64,000 nucleotides of DNA from Pseudoalteromonas sp. G4 (GTDB lineage Bacteria; Pseudomonadota; Gammaproteobacteria; Enterobacterales; Alteromonadaceae): contig NZ_JAPEHW010000002.1 in assembly GCF_028875915.1 (NCBI RefSeq), positions 1 to 64,000 on the forward strand. Reading direction: 5' to 3'. A program made the translations under genes and the position numbers. The notes beneath the pieces are model-generated. The model saw nothing but the letters and a program-made list of their open reading frames with translations. It made no database searches and was not told the DNA's origin. Within the stretch, counting starts at the first letter, position 1, and each line of letters opens with the position of its first letter. Of the stretch, positions 46,342 to 55,490 are shown piece after piece.

Positions 46342-46866
46342 ATGACAAGGCTTTTAATTAGCCTGTTCCTATTATCTATGTTCATCCTGCCTGCTAAATT
46401 AGTCGCGCAGGATGATTATATTTTAGGCCCAGGTGATAAAATTTTAATTCAAGTATATGGCGAAGACGACTTAACTGTAGAGTCGTTACTTGGTAATAGT
46501 GGTCAAATTAATTACCCGTTTTTAGGTGAATTAAATGTTTCAGGTTTAACAGTTAAACAAATTGAAGATTTAGTACGTAACGGCCTAAAAGGTGATTACT
46601 TAATTAACCCAAATGTGTTTGCTCAAGTGGTTGAACACCGCCCTTTTTATATCCATGGTGAAGTTAAAAAGCCAGGTGCGTACCCTTATAACCCAGGCAT
46701 GACAATTAACCAAGCAATTGCATTAGCAGGTGGTTTAACTGAGCGTGCTTCTGAAGAAAAAATATTTCTTTATAAAGAAGGAAATAACAGCGAACAGTCT
46801 AAAGTAAATTTAGATACCAAAGTAGCTGCAGGGGATACAATTAAAATAGAACAGCGGTTTTTCTAG
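46342..46866 (+). CDS. Short Wza-family polysaccharide export protein (VpsN-like)
   Basis: A 174-residue periplasmic protein with a signal peptide (1-22). It has a poly-export domain (YILGPGDKILIQVYGE to about 105) and one SLBB domain (FYIHGEVKKPGAYPY to the end). E. coli Wza is about 379 residues and a lipoprotein; this one has no lipobox cysteine and lacks the C-terminal helix that forms the Wza outer-membrane pore. The adjacent beta-barrel may provide the pore instead. Confidence 0.92.
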   Translation: MTRLLISLFLLSMFILPAKLVAQDDYILGPGDKILIQVYGEDDLTVESLLGNSGQINYPFLGELNVSGLTVKQIEDLVRNGLKGDYLINPNVFAQVVEHRPFYIHGEVKKPGAYPYNPGMTINQAIALAGGLTERASEEKIFLYKEGNNSEQSKVNLDTKVAAGDTIKIEQRFF

Positions 46867-46875
46867 GGTTGTTTA

Positions 46876-49071
46876 ATGGAACAAAATATTCAAAACCAGC
46901 AAGAAGAAATCATCGATTTAAAACAGTATTTTGCAGTTATTAATAAGGCAAAGTGGCGTTTGCTCACATTCGCTTTTTTTATGACTATTTTTGCGGTAAT
47001 CGTCGTATTAAAGATAACGCCAACATATAAGGCTACAGCAACATTACTAATCGAAGCGCAAGAAGCGAAAGCGGTCAGTTTTGAAGAGGTTTATGGCCTC
47101 GACTCATCAAAAAAAGAGTATTACTTAACGCAGTTCGAAATTCTTAAGTCGAATACAATTGCAAAGCAAGTTATTGAAAAGCTAAATTTAGCCGAACATC
47201 CTGAGTTTAATAAGCCACCGTCTTTCACAAGTGAGCTTAAAAAAGACATTAAAGCCGCCATTCCTTTTTTACCTAAAAAAGAAAAAGTGCTGTTGTCAGA
47301 TGAAGAGCTCGCGGAAAAACGAATGCTTGCTTTAGTGCAAGCGTTTTCAACACGCCTTTCTATTTCACCTATTCGTAAAACGCAAATGGTTAATATTTCA
47401 TTTGAATCAGAAGATCCAAAGTTAGCAGCACTTGTGGCTAATACCGTGGGTGAAGTTTATATCGAAAACCACATGAATGCTAAAATGGGCATTACGCAAA
47501 AAGCAGCAGGCTGGTTAACTGATAGACTTTCAGATTTACGAATTAAGCTAGATAAATCAGAAGCAAACTTACAAGCATACCGTGAACAAGAGAATTTGAT
47601 TGATGTTGAAGGTGTTGTAGGGCTTATTAAAAGAGAGCTTGAGCAAACATCACAGCAGCTTGTGGTTTCACGTAACGACCAAAATAAACTTGAAAGTATC
47701 ACCCGTGTTATCGCCGAATATGGTAAATCTGATTATGAAAGGCTTGAAAGCATCCCTGAAATCACCTCGCACAAAGTGATTCAAGATGTGAAACGCGAAG
47801 TTATTTTGGCAGAGCGAAAGGTAAGTGAGCTTGCTGAAGTATACGGCCCTAAACACCCAAAAATGATTGCAGCGAATGCGGAACTTGCCACAGTTAAAGC
47901 CAATTTAACTAAGCAGGTAAAAGCACTCGTAACAGGTATTGAAAAAGAAATGCGCACCGCTAATGCGAATGTTATTGCCCTTGAGCAAGATTTAGAGCGT
48001 ATTCGTAGTCAGTATCAAAAAATCACTCGTAAAGAAACTGAATATCACAAGCTTAAGCGTGAAGTTGAAACAAACCGCAATATTTATGATGCGTTTTTAT
48101 CTCGTTCTAAAGAAACTGAAGTCACCAGCGATTTTAATTCGGCTGTGGCACGCTTTACAGACCGTGCTTATGCACCGTCACTACCAGTTAAACCTAAAAA
48201 AGGCTTAATTATTGCGCTTGTATTTGTAGCAAGTTTAGGTTTCGGTGTAGTACTGGCATTTGTGTTTGAAGCACTTAACGATACGGTTAAGTCGTCAAGT
48301 GATATTGAAAATAAACTAACACAGCGAATGCTTGGTTTATTGCCACTTCAAGTTTTAAAGAAGAAAGAGAAATTGGATTCGCATATTTTCTTTAATGAAG
48401 AAGCGAAGCAATTTTCAGAAGCGGTACGAACATTTAGAACAGGCTTTATTTTAAGCCAAATGGACAAGCCAAATAAAATTATTGAGGTGACCTCGTCTGT
48501 TCCAGGTGAAGGTAAAACAACAACTTCTAGCAACCTTGCATTTTCGCTTGCTCAAATGGAAAAAGTGCTTTTAATTGATGCAGATATGCGTAAACCTAGT
48601 TTATGCCGTCGTTTTAATATTCCAGCATACCATCCTGGGTTGGCGAATTTTATTGCTGGCACAGAGAAGTTTGAAGATTGCCTTTATACCGATGAAAAAT
48701 CTGGTCTAACGATTATGCCTTGTGGACAAGTGCCACCAAATCCACTTGAGCTTTTAGCGAGTAAACGATTTGGTAAAATGCTTGAAGAGCTTCGTACTAG
48801 GTTTGATAAAATCGTAATTGATACTGCACCTACACAAGCCGTGAGTGACTCTTTAGTTATTTCACAACATGCTGATTCAGTTATTTATGTAGTGAAAGCT
48901 GACAGTACACGCATGGGTATGGTAAAAACAGGTTTAGGCCGATTAATTGAAGCTAAAGCCAATATTGCTGGTGTAGTATTAAACCAAGTAGATTTGAAAA
49001 AAGCTGATAGCTACGGGAGCTATCATGGGTACTATGACTATTATGGCTATGGTGAGGAAACAAAATCTTAG
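46876..49071 (+). CDS. Wzc-type polysaccharide co-polymerase and tyrosine autokinase
   Basis: A 731-residue inner-membrane protein controlling chain length and export. The Wzz domain has membrane helices near 30-50 and 440-460, with a long periplasmic coiled coil between. The cytoplasmic BY-kinase has Walker A in VPGEGKTTTSSN near 545, Walker A' in LLIDADMRKPS, and Walker B in IVIDTAPTQ. The C-terminus holds a tyrosine cluster (YGSYHGYYDYYGYG), the autophosphorylation sites. The phosphatase gene starts at the next base. Confidence 0.93.
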   Translation: MEQNIQNQQEEIIDLKQYFAVINKAKWRLLTFAFFMTIFAVIVVLKITPTYKATATLLIEAQEAKAVSFEEVYGLDSSKKEYYLTQFEILKSNTIAKQVIEKLNLAEHPEFNKPPSFTSELKKDIKAAIPFLPKKEKVLLSDEELAEKRMLALVQAFSTRLSISPIRKTQMVNISFESEDPKLAALVANTVGEVYIENHMNAKMGITQKAAGWLTDRLSDLRIKLDKSEANLQAYREQENLIDVEGVVGLIKRELEQTSQQLVVSRNDQNKLESITRVIAEYGKSDYERLESIPEITSHKVIQDVKREVILAERKVSELAEVYGPKHPKMIAANAELATVKANLTKQVKALVTGIEKEMRTANANVIALEQDLERIRSQYQKITRKETEYHKLKREVETNRNIYDAFLSRSKETEVTSDFNSAVARFTDRAYAPSLPVKPKKGLIIALVFVASLGFGVVLAFVFEALNDTVKSSSDIENKLTQRMLGLLPLQVLKKKEKLDSHIFFNEEAKQFSEAVRTFRTGFILSQMDKPNKIIEVTSSVPGEGKTTTSSNLAFSLAQMEKVLLIDADMRKPSLCRRFNIPAYHPGLANFIAGTEKFEDCLYTDEKSGLTIMPCGQVPPNPLELLASKRFGKMLEELRTRFDKIVIDTAPTQAVSDSLVISQHADSVIYVVKADSTRMGMVKTGLGRLIEAKANIAGVVLNQVDLKKADSYGSYHGYYDYYGYGEETKS

Positions 49072-49797
49072 ATGGTAGATATTCATAGTCATTTAATTCC
49101 TAATATTGATGATGGTGCAAGAGACAAAGCGGAAGCTTTGTCTCTTTTGCGTATGGCAGTAGATGAAGGTGTAACCCGTATGGTGCTGACACCACATTTT
49201 CACATAGGTCGTTTTGACAATTCTAAGACAGCCATTTTTGAGTCTTTTTTTGAATTAAAGCTAGCGGCAGCAAAGCAGAACATACCGATTGAGCTTGCCG
49301 TAGCTGCAGAAGTAAGAATTGATGCCGAACTACTTTATTTATTTGAACAAGGACGCATCCCGTTTATTGGTTCTTACAATAATAATAAAATTGTTTTATT
49401 AGAATTACCTCATTCACATTTTCCGCCAGGCGCTGATAAGTTAATTAAATGGATGGTCGGGCATAGTATAACTCCTTTGATTGCACACCCCGAGCGCAAT
49501 CGCGACATTCAAAAACATCCAGAGCTAGCGAATAAGCTAAAGCGGCTAGGGTGCTTGCTACAAGTAACCTCTGCAAGTATTGTGGGTGACTTCGGAACTA
49601 GAGCTCAGGATTTATCAGAATATTTATTAGTTAATAAACTGGTAGATGTTGTAGCTAGCGATGCTCACAATGTTAAAAGGCGCCCACCTAAACTTCGCGA
49701 AGCATATAACAAAGTGGCAAGTGAGTTTGCACCAGAATATGCAGAAGAACTATTTTGTATCACGCCTAAACAATTGACTGAAAGCTTATTTATATGA
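49072..49797 (+). CDS. PHP-family protein tyrosine phosphatase (CpsB/YwqE-type)
   Basis: A 241-residue metal-dependent phosphatase that removes phosphate from the Wzc-type kinase. Metal-binding motifs of the PHP fold are VDIHSHLIPNIDDGA (2-16), TPHFH near 40, AEVRID near 83, IAHPERN near 138 and VASDAHN near 196. This class is best known in Firmicutes capsule loci (CpsB, YwqE); Gram-negative systems more often use Wzb. It abuts the kinase gene exactly and overlaps the next gene by four bases. Confidence 0.92.
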   Translation: MVDIHSHLIPNIDDGARDKAEALSLLRMAVDEGVTRMVLTPHFHIGRFDNSKTAIFESFFELKLAAAKQNIPIELAVAAEVRIDAELLYLFEQGRIPFIGSYNNNKIVLLELPHSHFPPGADKLIKWMVGHSITPLIAHPERNRDIQKHPELANKLKRLGCLLQVTSASIVGDFGTRAQDLSEYLLVNKLVDVVASDAHNVKRRPPKLREAYNKVASEFAPEYAEELFCITPKQLTESLFI

Positions 49798-50480
49798 TTG
49801 TTAGATACTCGCTAATATTTGGTTTGACCTTATTCACATGCTTACTAGTATTTACGTATTTTGAAAAAGGCATGGGAAATGCTTTTTTTATGCAAGCTGA
49901 TTATTCGCTTAAAGAATGGCGAAAAGAGGGTAAAGTTGAGAACAAGCAAGAATACTTACAAGCACTTGAGAGTATAAATAAAGCGATACAATATGACGCT
50001 AATAATCCCCATTATTACAATTCAAAAGCAACCATTTTAGATTGGGGAATTACTTCAGGCTTTGAACACTCCGAGATAAACAGTGAAATAGAGGCGCTTT
50101 ATCATTCCTCTATTATGTTAAGAGCGCACTGGCCAATTACGTGGGTTGAGCTTGCTGCGACGCATAGTTATTCAAATGGTGTTGACGAGAAAACACTGCA
50201 ATACATTGATAATGCCTTTAAATATGGGCCTTTTGATCAAGATGTTATTCGTATTTCGCTAAATATATTCTTATCAAATTGGAATTCATTAGAGCCAAGT
50301 ATAAAAAATAGGTTTTACCAAACGTTAGCGTTAGCTTCAAAAAATGTAACGCTTTTTAGCAAGGTGCTTAACCACGCCAAACAAAATAACAAAGAAGGTT
50401 TGGTTTGCTTACAAATAAAGTTCAACAAGGTTTATAAAAAATATAAAGACTCACGATTAGATAAACAGTTTTGTAGTTGA
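49794..50480 (+). CDS. Membrane-anchored TPR-like protein (VpsP-like)
   Basis: A 228-residue protein with an N-terminal membrane anchor (4-20). The rest is helical and periplasmic, with a TPR-like repeat around EYLQALESINKAIQYDANNPHYYNSKAT (residues 48-75, quoted in parts: YLQALESINKA and DANNPHYYN). Its position after the kinase and phosphatase matches VpsP in vibrio-type loci. Its exact role is not known. It ends the operon 10 bases from a convergent gene. Confidence 0.7.
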   Translation: MIVRYSLIFGLTLFTCLLVFTYFEKGMGNAFFMQADYSLKEWRKEGKVENKQEYLQALESINKAIQYDANNPHYYNSKATILDWGITSGFEHSEINSEIEALYHSSIMLRAHWPITWVELAATHSYSNGVDEKTLQYIDNAFKYGPFDQDVIRISLNIFLSNWNSLEPSIKNRFYQTLALASKNVTLFSKVLNHAKQNNKEGLVCLQIKFNKVYKKYKDSRLDKQFCS

Positions 50481-50489
50481 AAGTAACAA

Positions 50490-51800
50490 CTAATCATAAC
50501 GCTTCTTTTTCACGTGTTTTAAGCTATTTACTTGAAAAACTAACGCTAAAATCACTGCGAAGGTCATAGAATTTGCACCAGCTTGCAGTGAATAGTCAAC
50601 GGTAGAGTGGAGCAACATGTGAACTATTGCAATCGCGCCACCAAAAGCAACACCTTGATATAAAGGTGTTTTCCTTCGCATCATAGTACGAACAGCTAGC
50701 CATAGTACGTAGAGTAATAATCCACCCAGCATAATTGTTGCTGGTATGCCTAATTCAACAGCAAATTGAATGTAGTCATTATGGGCATTATCGTAGTAGC
50801 CCGAATATATTTCAGGTTGGTATGCAGGAAAGGCTGTGTAAAAGCTACCGCCACCAGAACCTAATAGTGGCTTATCGAGAATTAATGGAATTGAATCTCG
50901 TACAACTTCATCGCGAGTTTCACTTTGCAAGCTGGTTTCAACAAGACGTTCTTTTACTTTTTCAACGCCAAACATTGCGCCGACAATAATTAAGTCAACA
51001 ATGAAAAAGCTGATGATTAACAAGCGAAGGTTTTGCGGGCGGCGGTAATAGAAGAAAAAAGCAAATAAGCTAACAGCAGCTAAGGCAATAAAAAAAGCAG
51101 AATTGCCCATTCGGCTTCTCGTTAAAATTAGGCCTATAATCATGATGATTAAAGATAATCGTAAAAACATCTTGCTGCTTAGCAGTGTGCTGGCTAAATC
51201 TCTGATGATTGCGCGCCAATTAGAAGATGAGTTTTTAATTTTTAGCTCGCTGATTAATAATCCAATACCCATGGCTAAACAAAGGGCAAGATAGTTCGCT
51301 AAAAAGTTTTGATATGTAAATGAACCACGCGCCCGCTGAGTATATTTATAATCAAAAATTAAACTGGTTGATTCGGGGGTAAGATTTAAAAAAGTTGCAT
51401 ATAACGCTTGAAATACGCCTGCAGCAATTAGCCAATAAAGAAAGGTTTTAATGCGGTCTTTTGAATTGACATAAAGTAATACCAAACAGACCAGTAAAAG
51501 CATTGTTATTGTTTTTAACAGCATGATGGATGTTTGGTTGGGATCAATACTCTGAAATGAGGTTGGCAATAGTTGAATTGCTAATACAAAAATAACCGAA
51601 AGTAGTGTGCCTAAAAGTGGCCAACTGGACTTGTCGGGGATAATTGCTTGTTTGGAATAAGCACAATTAACGAGATGAAGAAAAAATGTAACAGCAATCA
51701 TAAAGCCAAAAAACATGATTGCCCAAATACGGTAACTACCTAAAGGAAGAGGTAGCCAAAAGATAAGAGCACAAAGCAGGGCAAAAATTGTTTTATTCAA
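50490..51800 (-). CDS. O-antigen ligase-family membrane protein (second polymerase/ligase)
   Basis: A 436-residue polytopic protein with about 12 membrane segments. WaaL/Wzy marks are GSFTYQNFLANYLALC near residue 165, LTRSRMGNSAF near 225, and the GSGGGSFYTAFP loop with DNAHNDYIQFAVELG near 315-345. It could polymerise or ligate the polysaccharide exported by the plus-strand operon (VpsQ-like role). It is on the opposite strand, so it has its own promoter. It is unrelated in close sequence to the polymerase at 34131. Confidence 0.87.
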   Translation of the reverse strand: MNKTIFALLCALIFWLPLPLGSYRIWAIMFFGFMIAVTFFLHLVNCAYSKQAIIPDKSSWPLLGTLLSVIFVLAIQLLPTSFQSIDPNQTSIMLLKTITMLLLVCLVLLYVNSKDRIKTFLYWLIAAGVFQALYATFLNLTPESTSLIFDYKYTQRARGSFTYQNFLANYLALCLAMGIGLLISELKIKNSSSNWRAIIRDLASTLLSSKMFLRLSLIIMIIGLILTRSRMGNSAFFIALAAVSLFAFFFYYRRPQNLRLLIISFFIVDLIIVGAMFGVEKVKERLVETSLQSETRDEVVRDSIPLILDKPLLGSGGGSFYTAFPAYQPEIYSGYYDNAHNDYIQFAVELGIPATIMLGGLLLYVLWLAVRTMMRRKTPLYQGVAFGGAIAIVHMLLHSTVDYSLQAGANSMTFAVILALVFQVNSLKHVKKKRYD

Positions 51801-51919
51801 GAAAGTAACACTTTATTTTTTTAATAAATATTAACACACATATTTTTTAGCTAGAAGTTTGATTAAGTTATTAAACAACAATATTATTGTGCAGCATTAC
51901 TTAAAACAAAGGATTGTTT

Positions 51920-52195
51920 ATGAGTTTAATTTCGGAGCCAATTGGATGGTCTCGTTCAATTGCTAAATCAAAATCTCGTGTAATTTTATTTGCTGTAATG
52001 CACTTTGCTGTTTTGTTTTTTGCGCTTTGGTTGTTGTTTGATCAAATCAGCTTAAAACAGCAGTTAACTAATATTACATTTCAAGACTTTCTAATATCAT
52101 CCAGTTTAATTTTATTTATCGGCGGTTTTTATCCTTGCTTGTATCTTTATGCTATATACCGTTTGCTAATGATTAATAAGCTTAACGATGACTGA
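51920..52195 (+). CDS. Small membrane protein of unknown function
   Basis: A 91-residue protein with two hydrophobic segments (about 23-42 and 58-82) and short polar ends. ATG 51920 is preferred because AAAGGA lies six bases before it. No family is recognised. It stands alone between the ligase-like gene and a small lipoprotein. Confidence 0.65.
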   Translation: MSLISEPIGWSRSIAKSKSRVILFAVMHFAVLFFALWLLFDQISLKQQLTNITFQDFLISSSLILFIGGFYPCLYLYAIYRLLMINKLNDD

Positions 52196-52270
52196 TAATA
52201 AACAACTTAAAACATCATTTATTCAATAAGATAACTCACTTTTGGTTGTGTTATTTATTTGTGAGGGAAT

Positions 52271-52603
52271 ATGAAAAAACGACTCTTAACTATTTTTACA
52301 CTCTTATTTTTAACTGCATGTAGCGAACCGTTACCTGAAGAGCGAATGAACTACGCGGGTGAATGGGTTAGTAAGGAAATGTACTTACTTATTTTGCCAG
52401 ATGGTACTGTGTCTTATAAACGCTTAAAAGGTGGTGGCAGTACCGAAGTTAATGGCCCGCTAAAAGAGTTTCAGGGTGATGATTTTGTTGTTGGTATTGG
52501 CTTTTTAACGAGCACATTTGATGTCTCTGAACCGCCTTATATTGAAAATGACCAGTGGGTTATGACCGTTGATGGTGTAAAGCTTACCAAGCGAGAAGAA
52601 TAG
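52271..52603 (+). CDS. Small conserved lipoprotein
   Basis: A 110-residue exported protein. Residues 1-16 are a lipoprotein signal with lipobox LTAC, and the mature part is a small beta-rich domain (YAGEWVSKEMYLLILPDGTVSYKRL). Such domains occur in uncharacterised envelope lipoproteins. GTGAGG eight bases upstream supports the start. Function unknown. Confidence 0.8.
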   Translation: MKKRLLTIFTLLFLTACSEPLPEERMNYAGEWVSKEMYLLILPDGTVSYKRLKGGGSTEVNGPLKEFQGDDFVVGIGFLTSTFDVSEPPYIENDQWVMTVDGVKLTKREE

Positions 52604-52640
52604 CCTAAAACGTAATGGTTTATTCTAGTTAGGGTTAAAG

Positions 52641-52670
52641 ATAAAAGCCGGCATTCTCGTCGGCTTTTAT
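52641..52670. terminator. Bidirectional terminator
   Basis: ATAAAAGCCG and CGGCTTTTAT are perfect inverted repeats around a 10-base loop, between a plus-strand lipoprotein gene and a convergent LysR gene. Confidence 0.82.
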
Positions 52671-52702
52671 TTGCTATTCAACTATCTAGCGCTTGGGCTA
52701 AA

Positions 52703-53644
52703 TTAACTTGAAAGCGCTTCAGCCACATCAGCGATTTGTTGGCGCAGCCAAATATGGCTGGCATCACGGTGAAGTAGTGGGCTCCAAATCATATCAAGCT
52801 CAAATGGTGGAATAGGGAACGGTGGCTCGATAATTTTAAGCTCATTATCATTTTTATAAATTTGAGCTACTTTAGTTGGTAACGTAGCAATTAGGTTTTC
52901 GGCTTTTGCTAAGTGAATAGCTACGTGATAATTACGGGTAAAGGATGCAATATTGCGGTGTTTACCAAAGTGCGCGAGCGCCTCGTCTACCCAGCCTAGC
53001 TTTTGTACATCAGCCGGATCCATACCCACACCCACACCAAAACCAGTTTTACTTACCCAAATATGACGCGCTTTTAAATAGGCATCCAAGCTATAATTCT
53101 CAAGCACTGGGTTATTGGCATTTACTACACATGAAAAGCTGTCTTTCCAAATGCGTTTTTGGTGAAATGATTGCGGCAAATTATCAAAGCGGTTAATTGC
53201 CATATCTACTTTGCCGTTTTCAACATCGTGAAAGGTTACGTCACTGGGCGTTACGATATCCAGTGTTGTATCGGGTGCATAGGTTTGTAGGCGACTTAAT
53301 AGCATTGGGGCTAGTGTACTTGCGGCATAGTCACTGGCCATAATACGGAAAACGCGATTACTGGTAGCTGGTTCAAAATCACGGTTAGGTTGTAGCGTTT
53401 CTTCAAGTGTTAATAAAACACCTCGCACAACCGGTTGTAGCTCTTTGGCGCGCTCCGTTGGCACCATGCCATCACTGGTACGCACTAAAATAGGGTCGTT
53501 TAACAGTGTACGTAATCGTTTTAAGCCGTTGCTCATTGCTGGCTGTGTAATGTTGAGCTGATTTGCTGCACGGGTAACATTACATTCCCTAAGTAGGGTA
53601 TCTAAATACACTAAAAGGTTTAAATCTACTTTACTAATATTCAT
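52703..53644 (-). CDS. LysR-family transcriptional regulator
   Basis: A 313-residue regulator with an N-terminal winged HTH (DLNLLVYLDTLLRECNVTRAANQLNITQPAMS, cited as DLNLLVYLDTLL plus TRAANQLNITQPAMSNGL, residues 7-40) and a type-2 periplasmic-binding effector domain. The opening matches the NodD/NahR/LeuO-like branch. Targets are unknown; it lies 65 bases downstream of aceK on the same strand and may control a distant operon. Confidence 0.88.
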   Translation of the reverse strand: MNISKVDLNLLVYLDTLLRECNVTRAANQLNITQPAMSNGLKRLRTLLNDPILVRTSDGMVPTERAKELQPVVRGVLLTLEETLQPNRDFEPATSNRVFRIMASDYAASTLAPMLLSRLQTYAPDTTLDIVTPSDVTFHDVENGKVDMAINRFDNLPQSFHQKRIWKDSFSCVVNANNPVLENYSLDAYLKARHIWVSKTGFGVGVGMDPADVQKLGWVDEALAHFGKHRNIASFTRNYHVAIHLAKAENLIATLPTKVAQIYKNDNELKIIEPPFPIPPFELDMIWSPLLHRDASHIWLRQQIADVAEALSS

Positions 53645-53709
53645 TTTAATTATGCCGTAACCGTATTTAATAAAAGACTTTAATAAACCAAGGCATAAAT
53701 AACAAGTGC

Positions 53710-55473
53710 TTATCGCGTCTTAAACCTAAGACTTTCGGGGTAAGGGTAAATATTGGTACTGATGCCTTGTTTTATTTTTTGTTGTTGCTCGCGCCAATAA
53801 GCTGCGCTATTCAGCTCTGGGTGTTGCTCTAATAAAAGTTCTTTAATATGCGGATCGGTTGTTACAAACGTGGTTAATTGTTCTATAAACACATCTTGTG
53901 GCGCAACAGAGTACGCATCCGGGTAATCAAAGTAGCCATCTGACTTTGGTAACTCTCTGAAGTTCATGTCGGTTAAATACTGAACTTCATCATAATCGTA
54001 AAAAATAACCCGTTTATGCTTTGTAACACCAAAATTTTTGAGCAACATGTCACCTGGGAAGATATTCGCTGACATCATTTCTTTTAGCGCTTGGCCATAT
54101 TCACGCATTACATGGCGTTTATCTTGCTCTGGCGCATCTTGCAAAAACAAATTAAGTGGCGTCATCCGTCTTTCAATATAAAGGTGTTTAATGATCAGTA
54201 AGTCACCATCAAATTCGAGTATCCGTCTTTCAATATAAAGGTGTTTAATGATCAGTAAGTCACCATCAAATTCGAGTGATCCGGCAATTGATTTTTTAAG
54301 GCGGTTTAATAGAGCTTCAGGAAAACGCGAAATAGGAAAGGCCACATCAGAAAACTCGATGGTATCGGCCATACGTCCCACTTTATCGTGTTGCTTTACG
54401 AGCTGATAGCGCTCTAAAACAGTGCGTCTGCCAAACGGTTTTCCGTCGCCAAATTTATCGCGAATAACTTTAAATACATACGGAAAAGTAGGGTGGGTGA
54501 ACACCTCCATCACCATACCTGGTGTGCCTGCTGCTACTTCAAAGTCTTCTTTACACGATGCTAAGTGATTTAAAAATTCACGGTAAAATTCGCTTTTACC
54601 TTGTTTATGAAAGCCAATTGCATTGTAAAGCTCAGCCGGTGTTCTATTGGGCATTAACTGATTTAAAAAGCTCACCACACCTGAGGGAGAACGGGTATTC
54701 ACCATAAAATAGGCACGGGCAAAACCAAATACCACACGCATTTGCACTGAGTTTGTCAGTACCGCATCAATAAATAGGCCTTTATTTTTATTATGCAAAA
54801 TTGGAATAATAAAAGGCTGTACTCCGTTTTTACTGACAATTCGCCCCACAATATAAGCAGCTTTATTTCGATAAAAAGGCGCTTTTAAAATATCAAAGCG
54901 CATCTGATGATTGCGTGAATTTACATTAGGCGCTTGTTTAACAAAGGCTTTAACAATATTTTTAATGTCGGATTCCAGATCGATAAAAGGGGCTTTTAAA
55001 TCAAACTGAGCAAATATTTGTTTAATGGTCGGCAGTAGGCCATCAACCACTGGGAAAAAGCTTTTGTATTCTTCTTCTACCGGTACAAGTGGTTCAGTTA
55101 AGGTACTTTCAACAAAGATAAAATCGTTATTAAAATATTTTCGATGATAAAGGCGGCAAAATACCGAGTTAAAAAAGGTTTCAGCAAGTTCTGCCTGCGG
55201 GTGAAAGCTCAATAAGTCGGTGTAGTCAGCTTTAATGGCTAGCCATAGTTCAGCGTCAAAGTGCGATGCATCTATGCGACGTTTAAGTTTTTCAATACAC
55301 TCATTAACGCGTTTATCGTAATAGCTAATACGTTCAGCACTGATACGTTGCATGGATTGCCAATCGGCATTGGCGAAATGCACTTGAGCTTGCGATGTTA
55401 AGCCTTGAAACAGTGAATAGTGATGGCTAAACCCTTTTAAAATCAAGTTGGCGATAACTTGGCTCAACTGCAT
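53710..55473 (-). CDS. aceK: Isocitrate dehydrogenase kinase/phosphatase with an internal duplication
   Basis: A 587-residue AceK, the bifunctional enzyme that switches isocitrate dehydrogenase off by phosphorylation to favour the glyoxylate shunt. The N-terminal regulatory domain is followed by the kinase domain with the P-loop-like EVAAGTPGMVMEVFTHPTF, the lysine in VFKVIRDKFGDGKPFGRR, ANIFPGDMLLKNFGV and the FYDYDE metal site. Residues about 399-437 consist of two copies of a 19-residue unit, LEFDGDLLIIKHLYIERR plus one residue, where normal AceK has one. Without the extra unit it would be 568 residues, close to the usual 570-580. No aceB or aceA is in the window. Confidence 0.93.
   Translation of the reverse strand: MQLSQVIANLILKGFSHHYSLFQGLTSQAQVHFANADWQSMQRISAERISYYDKRVNECIEKLKRRIDASHFDAELWLAIKADYTDLLSFHPQAELAETFFNSVFCRLYHRKYFNNDFIFVESTLTEPLVPVEEEYKSFFPVVDGLLPTIKQIFAQFDLKAPFIDLESDIKNIVKAFVKQAPNVNSRNHQMRFDILKAPFYRNKAAYIVGRIVSKNGVQPFIIPILHNKNKGLFIDAVLTNSVQMRVVFGFARAYFMVNTRSPSGVVSFLNQLMPNRTPAELYNAIGFHKQGKSEFYREFLNHLASCKEDFEVAAGTPGMVMEVFTHPTFPYVFKVIRDKFGDGKPFGRRTVLERYQLVKQHDKVGRMADTIEFSDVAFPISRFPEALLNRLKKSIAGSLEFDGDLLIIKHLYIERRILEFDGDLLIIKHLYIERRMTPLNLFLQDAPEQDKRHVMREYGQALKEMMSANIFPGDMLLKNFGVTKHKRVIFYDYDEVQYLTDMNFRELPKSDGYFDYPDAYSVAPQDVFIEQLTTFVTTDPHIKELLLEQHPELNSAAYWREQQQKIKQGISTNIYPYPESLRFKTR
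54164..54277. repeat. Perfect 57-bp tandem duplication inside aceK
   Basis: Bases 54164-54220 and 54221-54277 are identical over 57 bases. The unit is 19 codons, so the reading frame is kept. Identity at every position implies a recent event or an assembly artefact. Confidence 0.95.
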
Positions 55474-55490
55474 ACATTTACACCTTTTAG

